Below are positions 53,552 through 63,108 of a stretch of 64,000 bases of DNA, piece by piece; within the stretch, counting starts at the first letter, position 1; every line of letters begins with the position of its first letter. The notes under the pieces were generated by a model that worked only from the letters and a program-made list of their open reading frames with translations, searched no databases and had not been told where the DNA came from. The position numbers were made by a program, and so were the translations under genes. The DNA is from Orobanche coerulescens (lineage: Eukaryota; Streptophyta; Magnoliopsida; Lamiales; Orobanchaceae), in assembly GCA_033398695.1 (NCBI GenBank), contig CM065806.1, positions 41,317,001-41,381,000 of the forward strand. Direction: 5' to 3'.

Positions 53552-55072
53552 ATGGCATTCCAATTTGCTCCAGTCGAAGGCATTGCTCTTAACCAAACAC
53601 CATTTTTTGATGGCGCAAATTTCATGACATGGAAGAAAAAAATGTCAATATTCATCCGAGCGTATGACATCGAGATTTGGAAGATCATTTGTCTTGGCCC
53701 GAAAGTTCCAATCAAATCCGACGGATATCTTAAGAGTTTCGAAGAATATAATGACGAGGATTGGAATAATGACCATCTAAATTGTAAGGCTACTCAACTC
53801 TTATATTGTGCCTTAAACCTGGAAGAGGTCAATCGTATCTCATCGTGTGAAAGTGCTAATGAAATATGGAAAATTCTTGAAATCACACACGAAGGGACAA
53901 CTCAAGTCAAGGAGACGAAGATCAATATGCTTCTCCATGACTACGAGCTATTCATGATGAAAGGTGACGAGTCCATCACCAACATGCTCGACCGATTTTC
54001 AGTCATCACCAATGGACTAGCTTCGTTCGGAAAACCATTATCAAGTAGTGAGAAAGTCAAGAAAATCTTAAGATCACTACCTGTGGAATGAGACAGCACG
54101 GTGACGGCGATTATGGAATCGAAAGATCTCAATAATCTTGATTTTAGTTCCCTCATTGGTTCACTAATAAATTACGATATTGTCCTTAAATCTCGAAATG
54201 TAAAGCCAAAACCGAAGGAAAGATCGATAGCCAGGCTAAGATGTCAAAGAGAGAATAAATTCCGATTGATGATAGCGATGAAGAATCGACATATTATGCC
54301 AAGAATATTAATAAGTTTCAAACCTTATTAAACCGGAGAAAGAAAGACATCTCGGGCGAATCTAAGAAATTCGACAACAATTGTCGATTATGTGGTAAAC
54401 CAGGCCACTTTGCAAAAAATTGCGAGCTAAACCCAAGAAGGAGGTCCTCGTTGCAACATGGAGCGATGACGATGAAGATGATGATTTTATCAATCAAAAT
54501 AATCTCGCTCTTATGGCCCGAAGTTCATTCGACGATAGCGACGTCGAAAGTCAAGTAAGTAATTCTTACGACAAACTTTTTAAAGCATTTGAATTATTGC
54601 ATACGGACTATCAAAATGCTCTATCCGAAATCAAATCCCTTCAATCGAAAAATAAATCATTGGAAAATGAGATTTCCAAAATTCTTGAAAAAGGGAAATT
54701 TATTGAAAGCAATCATTCAAAATGTGTTGAAAACGAAAATATTTTAAAGGATGATCTTGCAAACCGAGCTCAAAAATTTAACAAAGAAATTTTCTCTCGG
54801 AAATGGGAAATTTGAAACTATGCGCTCGGTTCAGAAATTTACTTTGAATAAACAGGGGTTGGATTCAAACCTCGTTCTAAAAACGAGTCCTTAAAATTAA
54901 AGATACCCCATTGCGAAAAATATTTGAAAATTGGGCATCGTATTTTGAAATGTAAAAGCCCACGCCGAACGATTAAAATTAAAATGATTTGGGTTCCTAA
55001 AGGAACAAATATTTCAAATATCGTCTATGTTTCAAATGAAAAACCAACTCTCTGTTGGATCCCCAAAAATTG
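53552..55072 (+). pseudogene. Copia gag (UBN2-type) with zinc knuckle and coiled coil
   Basis: Starts MAFQFAPVEGIALNQTPFFD. It contains the gag core (FDGANFMTWKKKMSIFIRAY; TQLLYCALNLEEVNRISSCE; EIWKILEITHEGTTQVKETK; MLDRFSVITNGLASFGKPLS), typical of copia UBN2 gag. A TGA at 54089-54091 follows SLPVE; the frame shifts again before a CCHC knuckle, CRLCGKPGHFAKNC (54382-54423). After it comes an acidic patch and a coiled coil (DKLFKAFELLHTDYQNALSE; NKSLENEISKILEKGKF), then broken pieces ending WVPKGTNISNIVYVSNEK and CWIPKN at 55072. Nothing of pol follows. Confidence 0.88.
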
Positions 55073-55089
55073 ATTTTATCCAACTATAT

Positions 55090-55586
55090 TTTACTTAGGG
55101 GGAGTAATATTTTTTTAAAGGGGAGATAACATTTTCATGGGGGGTTTATACCCTATTCGCGCATATAGTTATATTCATCATTTGGTATCCTTATATTCAA
55201 TTGGTATTTCTTTACACTTTTTGATGAAAACAAAAAGGGAGATAAAGTAGAATGGGATTAACCCTGAAAGGGGGAGATAAATCGAAGATAAGTCGAAAAG
55301 TTGAAATTGAAAAGAAAAATAGAAGTTGAAAGGAGAAAAGGAGAAGAAAAAGTCGAAAAGATGAAGTTGAAAAGAAAAATGAGGAGACGTCGAAAAGATG
55401 ATGAAAATTTGAAAATTAGAAAAGAAAAAAAAAGGAAAGAAGGAGTCGAAAAAGAAATGGGAGAAGAAACTAACGAAATGGACAAAGTCGAAAACTTTGG
55501 TCTGTACACATATACATATATTTGTATTTTTGCGGGTAAATCCCATTGTGAAATGTTGTTTTGTAATCATCAAAAAAGGGGGAGAT
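55090..55586 (+). other. Purine-rich 3' non-coding region with four PPT-like tracts
   Basis: GGGGGAG or GGGGAGATAA motifs stand at about 55098, 55119, 55268 and 55578; the last adjoins the 3' LTR and is the expected polypurine tract. Between 55270 and 55470 the sequence is almost all purine on the plus strand, with repeats of GTCGAAAAG. Open frames here are low-complexity Lys/Glu and not convincing genes. Confidence 0.75.
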
Positions 55587-56629
55587 TGTTGGAACATTTT
55601 GTTCCATACATGCTATAATAATGTTTTGATGATTAAAGTTGTTACGCAAAACAAAACAATAAAGAGGTGAAGCAATCATCGAAGAAATCGAAGTCGCAAA
55701 AAGGTGTTCTGAACATGCATAACGTACGTAAAATTCGTAGAATAACGTACGTAATGTGTCGACTATAACGTACGTAATATGAATGGAGTAACGTACGTAA
55801 TGTGTTCAAATCAGATGAACGTTGGGAAAAGTCGAGTCAAAGTAAAAAAGGCAGCAACGGATATATGACGTCAACAATGACATAAGCCTAACGTACGTAA
55901 TGAAGATTAGCTAACGTACGTAACACATGAGAAGGGTGCTACTGGACTGAATCTGGGTGATGCTAACGTACGTAACCATTTGAGGTTAACGTACGTAAAA
56001 GAACTTACATATGTAATATAGTGAAGATAGCGTACATAATGCAGTCTGAAAAGCTAACGGCTAGTTTGGTTGATGAAGGCTATAAATACCACATCCTTGG
56101 TATTCATCCATACAACAACAAGAGCAAACGACTCATTGATCAGATATTCATATTGATATTGTTGTTGTTGTGATATTGTGCTTATATTGTTAGTTTGAGT
56201 GTTTATACATTCAACACATACACGAGAGGTAAAAGAAAAGATACGATTGAATTCGGTGTTATTAGGATCAAGGATCCGGCATTATTAGAATCACAATCGA
56301 TATCTTCGTGAGGTTTATCTAGTATCCATAGAAAGCTAGAGCGGTTGATTCCTTGTCCGATAGAAAAGGAAAACGGTTTAACTTGGACCGACACAAAGAC
56401 AAGTACGAGTGGTTTATCACGGACCAATAGAAGACGTGATTGTAACGGTTATCCCTCGACCGATAGAAGAGAGGTGCAGAGGTTTTTCTTCAACCTATAG
56501 AAAAAGATATCGAGAGAGAACGTATGCTCGATTATAGCCGAACCTCTATAAATTCGTGTATCGTTTATTTTCCGCACCTTTATATTCACACTTCCGCAAC
56601 ACGGTGCAAATACCGATTTTGCTCCAACA
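55587..56629 (+). repeat. 3' LTR of the gag-only copia (1.04 kb)
   Basis: Same length and order as the 5' LTR, differing mainly by scattered substitutions: array 55718-56042, TATA box 56078-56090, end GCTCCAACA. Confidence 0.93.
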
Positions 56630-56806
56630 AATGTTACACGACACACTAACCTTGGGTGCTAATCGTGGAAGGACTAGACAAAAAAACGTCGATATTTGAT
56701 GATGTGCCACGACTATTTTGATTTATTTTCTGTAATTAGGCTTGATTTCCATGTTAGTTTTCTTAGTTACTCCTAAACGGAATACTTAGCTTGCAAAATG
56801 ATACAG

Positions 56807-56938
56807 ATTCCAATGGGATGAAACGTACAACAGTTATTGCTGTTTGGGCATGGCTGGCGGGGAGTTTGTTACTAGGCCTGGGCCTGGCATTGTTCAATTG
56901 GAAACGGTATATGAATGATCAAAAGCTCAAACGAGGAG
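56807..56938 (+). pseudogene. Receptor kinase transmembrane exon
   Basis: Acceptor ATACAG, then SNGMKRTTVIAVWAWLAGSL with LLGLGLALFNWKRYMNDQK: one hydrophobic helix of about 20 residues followed by a basic stop-transfer. Donor GGTAACAAG at 56939. No stop inside. Confidence 0.85.
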
Positions 56939-57497
56939 GTAACAAGATTTTGGGAATTTAGTGCTGGATTGCAGAAGAAACAAATAATTATATTCCACAT
57001 GTGCTTGTGTAATACTAGGAAATTTTCATTTACCGATGGATTTTTCCGTCCAAACACAAAACAAAACAAAAATAAGTCTCTGAAATGATTTACCTAGAGC
57101 TAAAAGTATGTCTGCAATATCCTTGTCGGTAAATGTTTAAAACTAAAAAATCAAGAATTAATATGCGGCTGGATTTTTTTCGTCGGTAATTACCAAAGAA
57201 CTGGATTGTAAAAATTAAGCAAATAGATAAAAATAAAATTAGTTTTGCGGACGGAATTGTAATCCGTCCATCCGTAAGAAACATCAAAATCAATTTGCGG
57301 ACGGAATTTTACTACGTCGGTAATTATTGATGTTCAGATCAATAGTTAAAGAAAAATAAAAGAACAAATTTTTGTTGAAAAAAAAAATTGTGGATGTTTT
57401 CGGTTGGTAACAGTATTTTGCGGGTTTGTTGCAGTAGTATGTCCTTATTTTGGAACTTGACAATGATATATATATTTCATGATTGTTCATGTTGCAG
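56939..57497 (+). other. Receptor kinase intron 2, with a possible MITE
   Basis: From about 57012 to 57440 the intron contains inverted TTACCGATGGATTTTTCCGTCC/GCGGACGGAATT motifs and ends resembling degraded CACTA termini (ACTAGGAAAT and TTTGTTGCAGTAG). A CACTA-type MITE is likely, but ends and duplication cannot be fixed. Confidence 0.45.
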
Positions 57498-57616
57498 GAG
57501 GACTTGAAGAAAGTAATGATGACGATTTAGAGCTGCCTATATATGATTTATTAACAGTAACTAAAGCCACCAATAATTTCTCAAACAGCAACAAGCTTGG
57601 GGAAGGAGGATTATGA
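57498..57616 (+). pseudogene. Receptor kinase juxtamembrane/kinase exon start
   Basis: Acceptor GTTGCAG, then GGLEESNDDDLELPIYDLLT and ATNNFSNSNKLGEGG, the classical entry to the kinase domain of S-domain receptors. A stop (TGA, 57614-57616) falls inside the glycine-rich loop, and the usual G-x-V-Y-K end is missing. Confidence 0.88.
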
Positions 57617-57717
57617 CAGACGCAGCAAAGATATGCTTAAGAAAAGCATCTTGCTTTAGGCATTTCTGATATATAGGACACCACTAACATGGTGTACGCA
57701 CGTCATTGAAACCTCAG

Positions 57718-57928
57718 GGAATGTTGGAAGGTGGCAGAGAAATTGTTGTTAAACGGCTGTCAGAATTTTCTTCCCAAGGAGTTGATGAGTTCAAGAATGA
57801 AGTCATCTGTATTGCCAAACTTCAACATCGAAATCTTGTGAAGCTTTTAGGATGCTGCATTCAACGAGATGAAACGATGTTGATCTACGAGTACATGATT
57901 AACCAAAGTCCGGACATAATCCTATTTG
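57718..57928 (+). pseudogene. Receptor kinase exon: ATP-binding lysine to hinge
   Basis: Acceptor CCTCAG, then [20 protein letters not shown] (catalytic lysine in V-K-R), [20 protein letters not shown] (alpha-C glutamate) and [20 protein letters not shown]. Donor GGTGAGTG. It has no stop, but the normal N-K-S-L segment reads N-Q-S-P. Catalytic-loop exons are absent up to 58381. Confidence 0.9.
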
Positions 57929-57962
57929 GTGAGTGTTTCCTAGAAAGAAAAAAAATTTCCTA

Positions 57963-58236
57963 CTCCATTTGTCCATAAAATACGTACGATCATTTAATTT
58001 TGCAGTTAGGGACGTCCAGCAAAACGTTCTCTTTCTGTTTTTGGTCATGGACCCCATATAATCCCCTGAAACCACTTAGTTACCAAAAAAAATAAGCTCG
58101 GACCACCTTTTAACACAATTATTTTACATAATACATCTCACAATGTGGGTCCCTGGTCCGCTCACTTTTCACTCATCACAAAATATTAAAACTAGTGTCA
58201 ATAAAGTCTAGGAACGGTTATTATGGACGGAGGAGG
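57963..58236. mobile_element. Stowaway-like (Tc1/mariner) MITE
   Basis: CTCCATTTGTCCATAAAATA at the left and TTATTATGGACGGAGGAG at the right form inverted ends of the CTCCCTCCGTCC type, flanked by TA on both sides (57961-57962, 58237-58238). Non-coding, in the kinase intron. Confidence 0.75.
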
Positions 58237-58380
58237 TATTGAGCATGATTTGTTGCTGGAAATTAAGTTTATGATTCATATACTAAAGTGCTTCTACAGA
58301 TAAAACTAAAAGTAAGCAGCTCGATTGGTCAAAGCGCTTCCATATTATCAATGGTATTGATAGGGGGCTCTTGTATCTTA

Positions 58381-59470
58381 TGTAGGAGTAATTTCGAAAT
58401 ATAGGCTTTTTCGGAGTCGACCGGACTCCGGACCACGACACAAACCCCCCGGACCGTGGCACTACGCTCGGAAACATATTTTTTCTTCACTTGGCCGAAA
58501 CTGTACTCTGGGTCGCGGCCCCTGCCGGATGGGCCGCGGCCCCCGCCGAAGACACTCAACAGTGGCCGACCCTCCTGTACTCTGGGTCGCGGCCCCAGCC
58601 GGATGGGCCGCGGCCCCTGCCGAGCACGCCCTGTCGGCCCCTGCCGAGCACCATCCTGCCGAGACCCGCCGAGACAGGCCGATCACCATGGGCCGCGGCT
58701 CATTCCTGCCGAGCCGCGGCCCAGCCATTTTCGCCTGGCCGTCTGTACTCTGGGCCGCGGCCCACTGCCGATCCCTGGGCGCATTTTTGCGCAGTGTGCC
58801 GCGGCACACTTGGCCCGGGCCGCGGCACACGAGCAAAACCTGCACTTTGGCAACTTTTTTATGCAGAATTGGATCGGGCCTTTCAATCATTCATCTTCTA
58901 CACACAAGAACAAGAGAGAGAGAGATATAGAGAGAGAAATACAAATTTTCATTTTCCCGGAGATTTATCGGTCGGCTCGTCGTGATCTTTTGACAAGAGC
59001 TTGGTAGCTATTGGGCAAACCTTTTCACCAGTGTAGATCGAGTTTTTGAGTCCGGAAGTACGGACATTTCGTTAGCTTTTTGTGTAAGCCATTTACGGTT
59101 GTTTTCTTTATTGATCTTGTTGTTGTTATTGATTCCAAATACTTGAAGAACATTTATTACCAAGTATTTGACGATTGAAGTATACCCCTAGTTTGTATTA
59201 GGGACGATTGTGTATTTGTGTGTATTGGTGATAGTGGATTTTAAGCGGCTCAGGTCCCGTGGTTTTTACTCTCGTCTTGAGGGGTTTTCCACGCTAAAAT
59301 TGTGTCTCGTTGTTTATTGCTTTCGAATATTATTTGTATTATTTTACCGAGTTGTAATTGGTGCTCTTCTCGTCGGTAACCACAAAGTTACGATTGAAGA
59401 GTGGGAATTTGTCAAACGAGGTTCCGCTTTATTCGTTGTGACGTGACGTTAGTCGGTATTTTTCCCAACA
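58381..59470 (+). repeat. 5' LTR of copia F (1.09 kb)
   Basis: Starts TGTAGGAGTAATTTCG and ends TTTTTCCCAACA. It contains a GC-rich palindrome array (58502-58836), an (AGAG)n stretch at 58910-58940 and a conserved R/U5 region (GCGGCTCAGGTCCCGTGG; TCGGTAACCACAAAGTTACG). A clear TATA box is not seen; TTTTTTATGCAG near 58855 is the nearest candidate. Confidence 0.93.
58502..58836. repeat. Palindrome array, GGGCCGCGGCCC and GTGCCGCGGCAC, in copia F 5' LTR
   Basis: About ten CCGCGG-centred palindromes. The last two read GTGCCGCGGCAC, the same 12-mer as in gypsy D. The 3' LTR array (63232-63537) lacks a block of some 70 bases present here. Confidence 0.88.
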
Positions 59471-59473
59471 AAG

Positions 59474-59490
59474 TGGTATCGGAGCCACGG
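59474..59490 (+). other. Primer-binding site of copia F
   Basis: TGGTATCGGAGCCACGG three bases after the LTR, initiator tRNA-Met type. Confidence 0.88.
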
Positions 59491-59529
59491 TATTTATTGT
59501 TTCGTGGTGTTTAGTATCTCAATCGTAAG

Positions 59530-62500
59530 ATGGAAGCCAACACGAGTAGAATGGTTAACTTGAACGGTTCAAACTACCACGTATGGAAGGGGAAGATGGA
59601 AGACCTTCTATACGTGAAAGATTACTATATGCCGGTTTTTAGCAAAGATAAACCGGAAGGGAAGTCCGACGCGGAGTGGACTATTTTGCATCGCCAAGTT
59701 TGCGAAAGACGGGGGAGAGGTCAAAGTAGAGGTCCGAGTAATAGAGGGCCACAAAGGAGTAGTTCTCGGGGGAAGTATGCCAACATCGAATGTTACCATT
59801 GTGGTAAGAAAGGGCATACTAAGAATTTTTGCCGAAAGTTGAAGAAGGAGAAACGCCAAGTCCGAGAAAATTCAGAAAAGAAGGAAGGCAGTAGTAATGA
59901 TAAAGCCGAAGTTAATACTACTACCGAAGAATTCTTTGTCTGTTGTGATTATGATATGGTCAACCTTGCTAGAGATGATTCGAGTTGGGTGGTCGATAGT
60001 GGAGCTACGTGTCATGTTACATCACGTAGAGATTTTTACTCTTCCTATAATCCGGGCGACTTTGGTATAGTCAAGATGGGTAAGGACGGGTTATCCAAGA
60101 TTGTTGGAGTGGGAGATGTGCATTTGAGATTCGACACCGGAATGGAACTTGTTTTACGGAATGTAAAACATGTTACGGACATGAGACTTAATGTTATGTC
60201 TGTTGGTTTACTCGATGATGACGATTACCATAGCGGTTTTGGCAAGGGGTTGTGGTAACTCACGAGAGGTTCCTTGATTGTCGGGAGAGGACAAAAGGAA
60301 GGAAAATTGTACGTGACACTTCCGAAGGTCACGACTAATTTTATGAACGCAATCGACACTAATGACATGGCCGAGCTATGGCATAAGAGGCTCGGTCATA
60401 TGAGTGAAAAAGGAATGGCGCTATTATCGAAGAGGGAGGCATTGTCCGGGGTTCATAAGGTACACCTTAAAAGATGCTATCATTGTCTAGGCGGGAAGCA
60501 AAGGAGAGTTACTTTTAAGAGTCATACTCCTTCAAGGAAGGAAAATGTTCTTGATCTTATTCATTCCGATGTTTGTGGTCCTATGAAGATGAGGACGCTC
60601 GGTGGTTGCCGATATTTTGTCACATTCATCGACGATCATTCTAGGAAGGTGTGGGCTTACACCTTGAAGACCAAAGATCAAGTGTTAGACACTTTCAAGC
60701 AATTTCATGCCTCGGTGGAAAGAGAGACTGGGAAGAAGCTAAAGTGTATCCGGACGGACAATGGTGGAGAGTACACTGGACCCTTTGATGAATATTGCCG
60801 AGAGCAAGGGATCCGACATCAAAAGACGCCCCCGAAGACTCCGCAACTCAATGGCTTGGCGGAGAGAATGAACCGGACTTTGGTCGAGAGAGCTCGTTGT
60901 TTGCTCTCACATGCCGGATTGCCAAAGTTGTTTTGGGGAGAAGCTTTGAACACGGCGGTTCATGTTATTAATTTGACGCCGTGTGTTCCTTTGGAGTTTG
61001 ATGTGCCGGATAAGGTGTGGAGCGGTAAAGAGATCTTGTACCGCCACTTGACGGTCTTCGGATGTAAAGCTTTTGTTCATATTCCGAATGATGAGAGATC
61101 AAAGCTTGATTCCAAGACGAAGCCGTGTATTTTTATTGGCTATGGGCTTGATGAGTTCGGGTATAGATTATATGACCCGGTAACAAAGAGGCTTGTTCGG
61201 TCAAGAGACGTTGTTTTTGTAGAAGATCAAACGATGAAAGATGTTGAGAATGGAGAGTCGGCTCCACAACATGACTATGATCTTATTGATTTGGACCCCG
61301 TTCCTCCACAAAATGTTGAGACACCCGTTGGAGATGACGTCCAAAATGATGAACAACAAGATGACGGTGAGAACAATGAATCGAGGCAAGATGACACCGA
61401 TGGAGCTCATCCCGAGCTACCCATGACGAACATGCCATCTTTTGTTCCACATAGGCAGTCGACAAGGGACCGTCATCCCTCCACCCGTTATTCGGCCGAT
61501 GAGTACATTTTACTCACCGATGAGAGCGAACCCGAATATTTTGCGGAGGCCATGGAGGATGAAAAGAAGAAAGAATGGATGGATGCTATGCAAGACGAGA
61601 TGAGTTCCTTGCATGAGAATAACACTTACGAGTTGGTGAAGTTGCCGAAAGGCAAGAGGGCTTTGAGAAACAAATGGGTATATCGGGTGAAGTCGGAGGA
61701 GCATACCTCGTTGCCCCGATACAAAGCTAGACTCATGGTGAAAGGATTTAGTCAAAAGAAGGGCATTGATTTTGACGAGATCTTTTCTCCGGTTGTGAAG
61801 ATAGGATCGATTCGATTGGTCCTTGGTATTGCGGCTAGCCTCGATCTTGAGGTTGAGCAAATGGATGTCAAGACGGATTTTCTTCACGGAGACCTTGACA
61901 AAGAAATATATATGAAGCAACCGGAAGGATTTGAGGTCGAAGGAAAAGAGGATTATGTGTGTAAACTTCGAAAGAGTTTATACGGGTTGAAACAAGCACC
62001 AAGGCAATGGTACAAGAAGTTTGAGTCGGTTATGGGGAGCAAGGCTACGGAAGACGACTCTCGACCATTGCGTATTTTTTAAGAAATTCGGAGATGATGA
62101 CTTTATCATCTTATTGCTCTATGTGGACGACATGTTGATCGTTGGCAAAAATGCCGAGAGGATTGCCGACTTGAAGAAAGAATTGAGTAAGTCCTTTGCC
62201 ATGAAGGACTTGGGGGCGGCTAAACAAAATCTTGGGATAAGAATTACTCGGGATAGAGCAGCCCGGAAATTGCACATGTCGCAAGAGCAATATATCGAGA
62301 AGGTGCTTAAACGTTTCAACATGGACAAAGCTAAAGTTGTTAGTTCGCCTCTTACTAACAATTTTAAATTGATGATACAAGATTGCCATAAGACGAAGGA
62401 GGAGATTGAGGATATGGATAAAATTCCATATGACTCGGCGGTCGGGAGTTTGATGTACGCTATGGTTTGTACTAGGCCCGACATTGCTCATGCCATGGGA

Positions 62501-63093
62501 GTGGTGAGCCGGTTTCTATCGAATCCGGGTAAGAAGCATTGAGAAGCCGTAAAATGGATATTTAGATATTTACGGGGTACTTCCAAATTGGGTATTACGT
62601 TTGGAAACGGGAAAGAAATGCTTGTTGGATATTCCGATTCGGATATGGCCGGTAATGAAGATAACCGAAAATCCACTTCCTGTTATTTGATGACGTTCGC
62701 AGGGAGAGTCGTGTCATGGCAATCAAGATTACAAAAGTGCGTTGCCTTGTCTACAACGGAGGCCGAGTATATTGCGGCGGTGGAAGCGAGCAAAGAGCTC
62801 TTATGGTTGAAAATGTTTTTACGAGGGCTAGGCTTCGACAACGATGTTACGTAGTTCTTTGTGATAGTCAAAGTGCGATTCATTTGGCTAAGAATGCGAC
62901 TTTTCACAAGAGAACGAAGCATATCGATGTGAGGTATCATTGGATCCGAGATGCTTTGGAGGATGGTTTGTTTGAACTTGATAAAGTTCATACCGATGAT
63001 AATGGTTCCGATATGCTAACGAAGGCGTTAAGTAGAGAGAAGGTGAAAGTGTGTTGTTCGATCGCCGGGATGGCGAACTCTTCCTATATTCCG
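59530..63093 (+). pseudogene. Copia F gag-pol with internal gag deletion and four breaks
   Basis: Gag start MEANTSRMVNLNGSNYHVWK runs only to about residue 57 (EWTILHRQV) and then jumps to the basic pre-knuckle segment RRGRGQSRGPSNRG. Most of the UBN2 core, well over 100 residues, is missing with the frame kept. A CCHC knuckle (CYHCGKKGHTKNFC) follows, then protease SWVVDSGATCHVTSR and GAG-pre-integrase (LWHKRLGHMSEKGMALL). Integrase has D in IHSDVCGP, D in IRTDNGGEY and E in LAERMNRT. RT has MDVKTDFLHGDLDKEIYM and YVDDMLIVG; RNase H has YSDSDMAGNEDNRKSTS and STTEAEYIA. Breaks: TAA at 60256-60258, frameshift near 62030-62045, TGA at 62540-62542 (tryptophan expected), frameshift near 62840. 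Confidence 0.93.
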
Positions 63094-63108
63094 GAAAGGG
63101 GGAGATTT
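63094..63108 (+). other. Polypurine tract of copia F
   Basis: GAAAGGGGGAGATT lies directly before the 3' LTR start. Confidence 0.85.

Larger units (their letters stand above)
52454..56629 (+). mobile_element. Gag-only (TR-GAG-like) Ty1/copia element, 4.2 kb
   Basis: LTRs 52454-53494 and 55587-56629, TGTTGG...CCAACA ends, target duplication AATGT at 52449-52453 and 56630-56634. The 2.1 kb interior encodes only gag. No protease, integrase, RT or RNase H motif is present, and the last coding remnant leads straight into non-coding purine-rich DNA and the polypurine tract. It must rely on enzymes of a related full element. It sits in intron 1 of the receptor kinase pseudogene, same strand. Confidence 0.93.
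32090..57928 (+). pseudogene. S-domain (G-type lectin) receptor-like kinase pseudogene, broken by four or more insertions
   Basis: Pieces in order: exon 1 left part (32090-32414), exon 1 right part (51361-52015), transmembrane exon (56807-56938), kinase exon start (57498-57616), and next kinase exon (57718-57928). Together they give lectin, S-locus glycoprotein, PAN, membrane and N-terminal kinase regions, the standard order of this plant cell-surface receptor family. Signal peptide and lectin N-terminus are missing left of 32090; later kinase exons may lie beyond copia F. Insertions: copia F', the CACTA element with gypsy D, a gag-only copia in intron 1, a Stowaway-like MITE and copia F. Several stops show that it is dead. 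The natural ligand and exact orthologue cannot be stated. Confidence 0.9.

Noticed and set aside
55301..55618. 105-codon Lys/Glu-rich ORF in the gag-only copia
   Set aside because: Low-complexity product of a purine-rich tract, running into the LTR.
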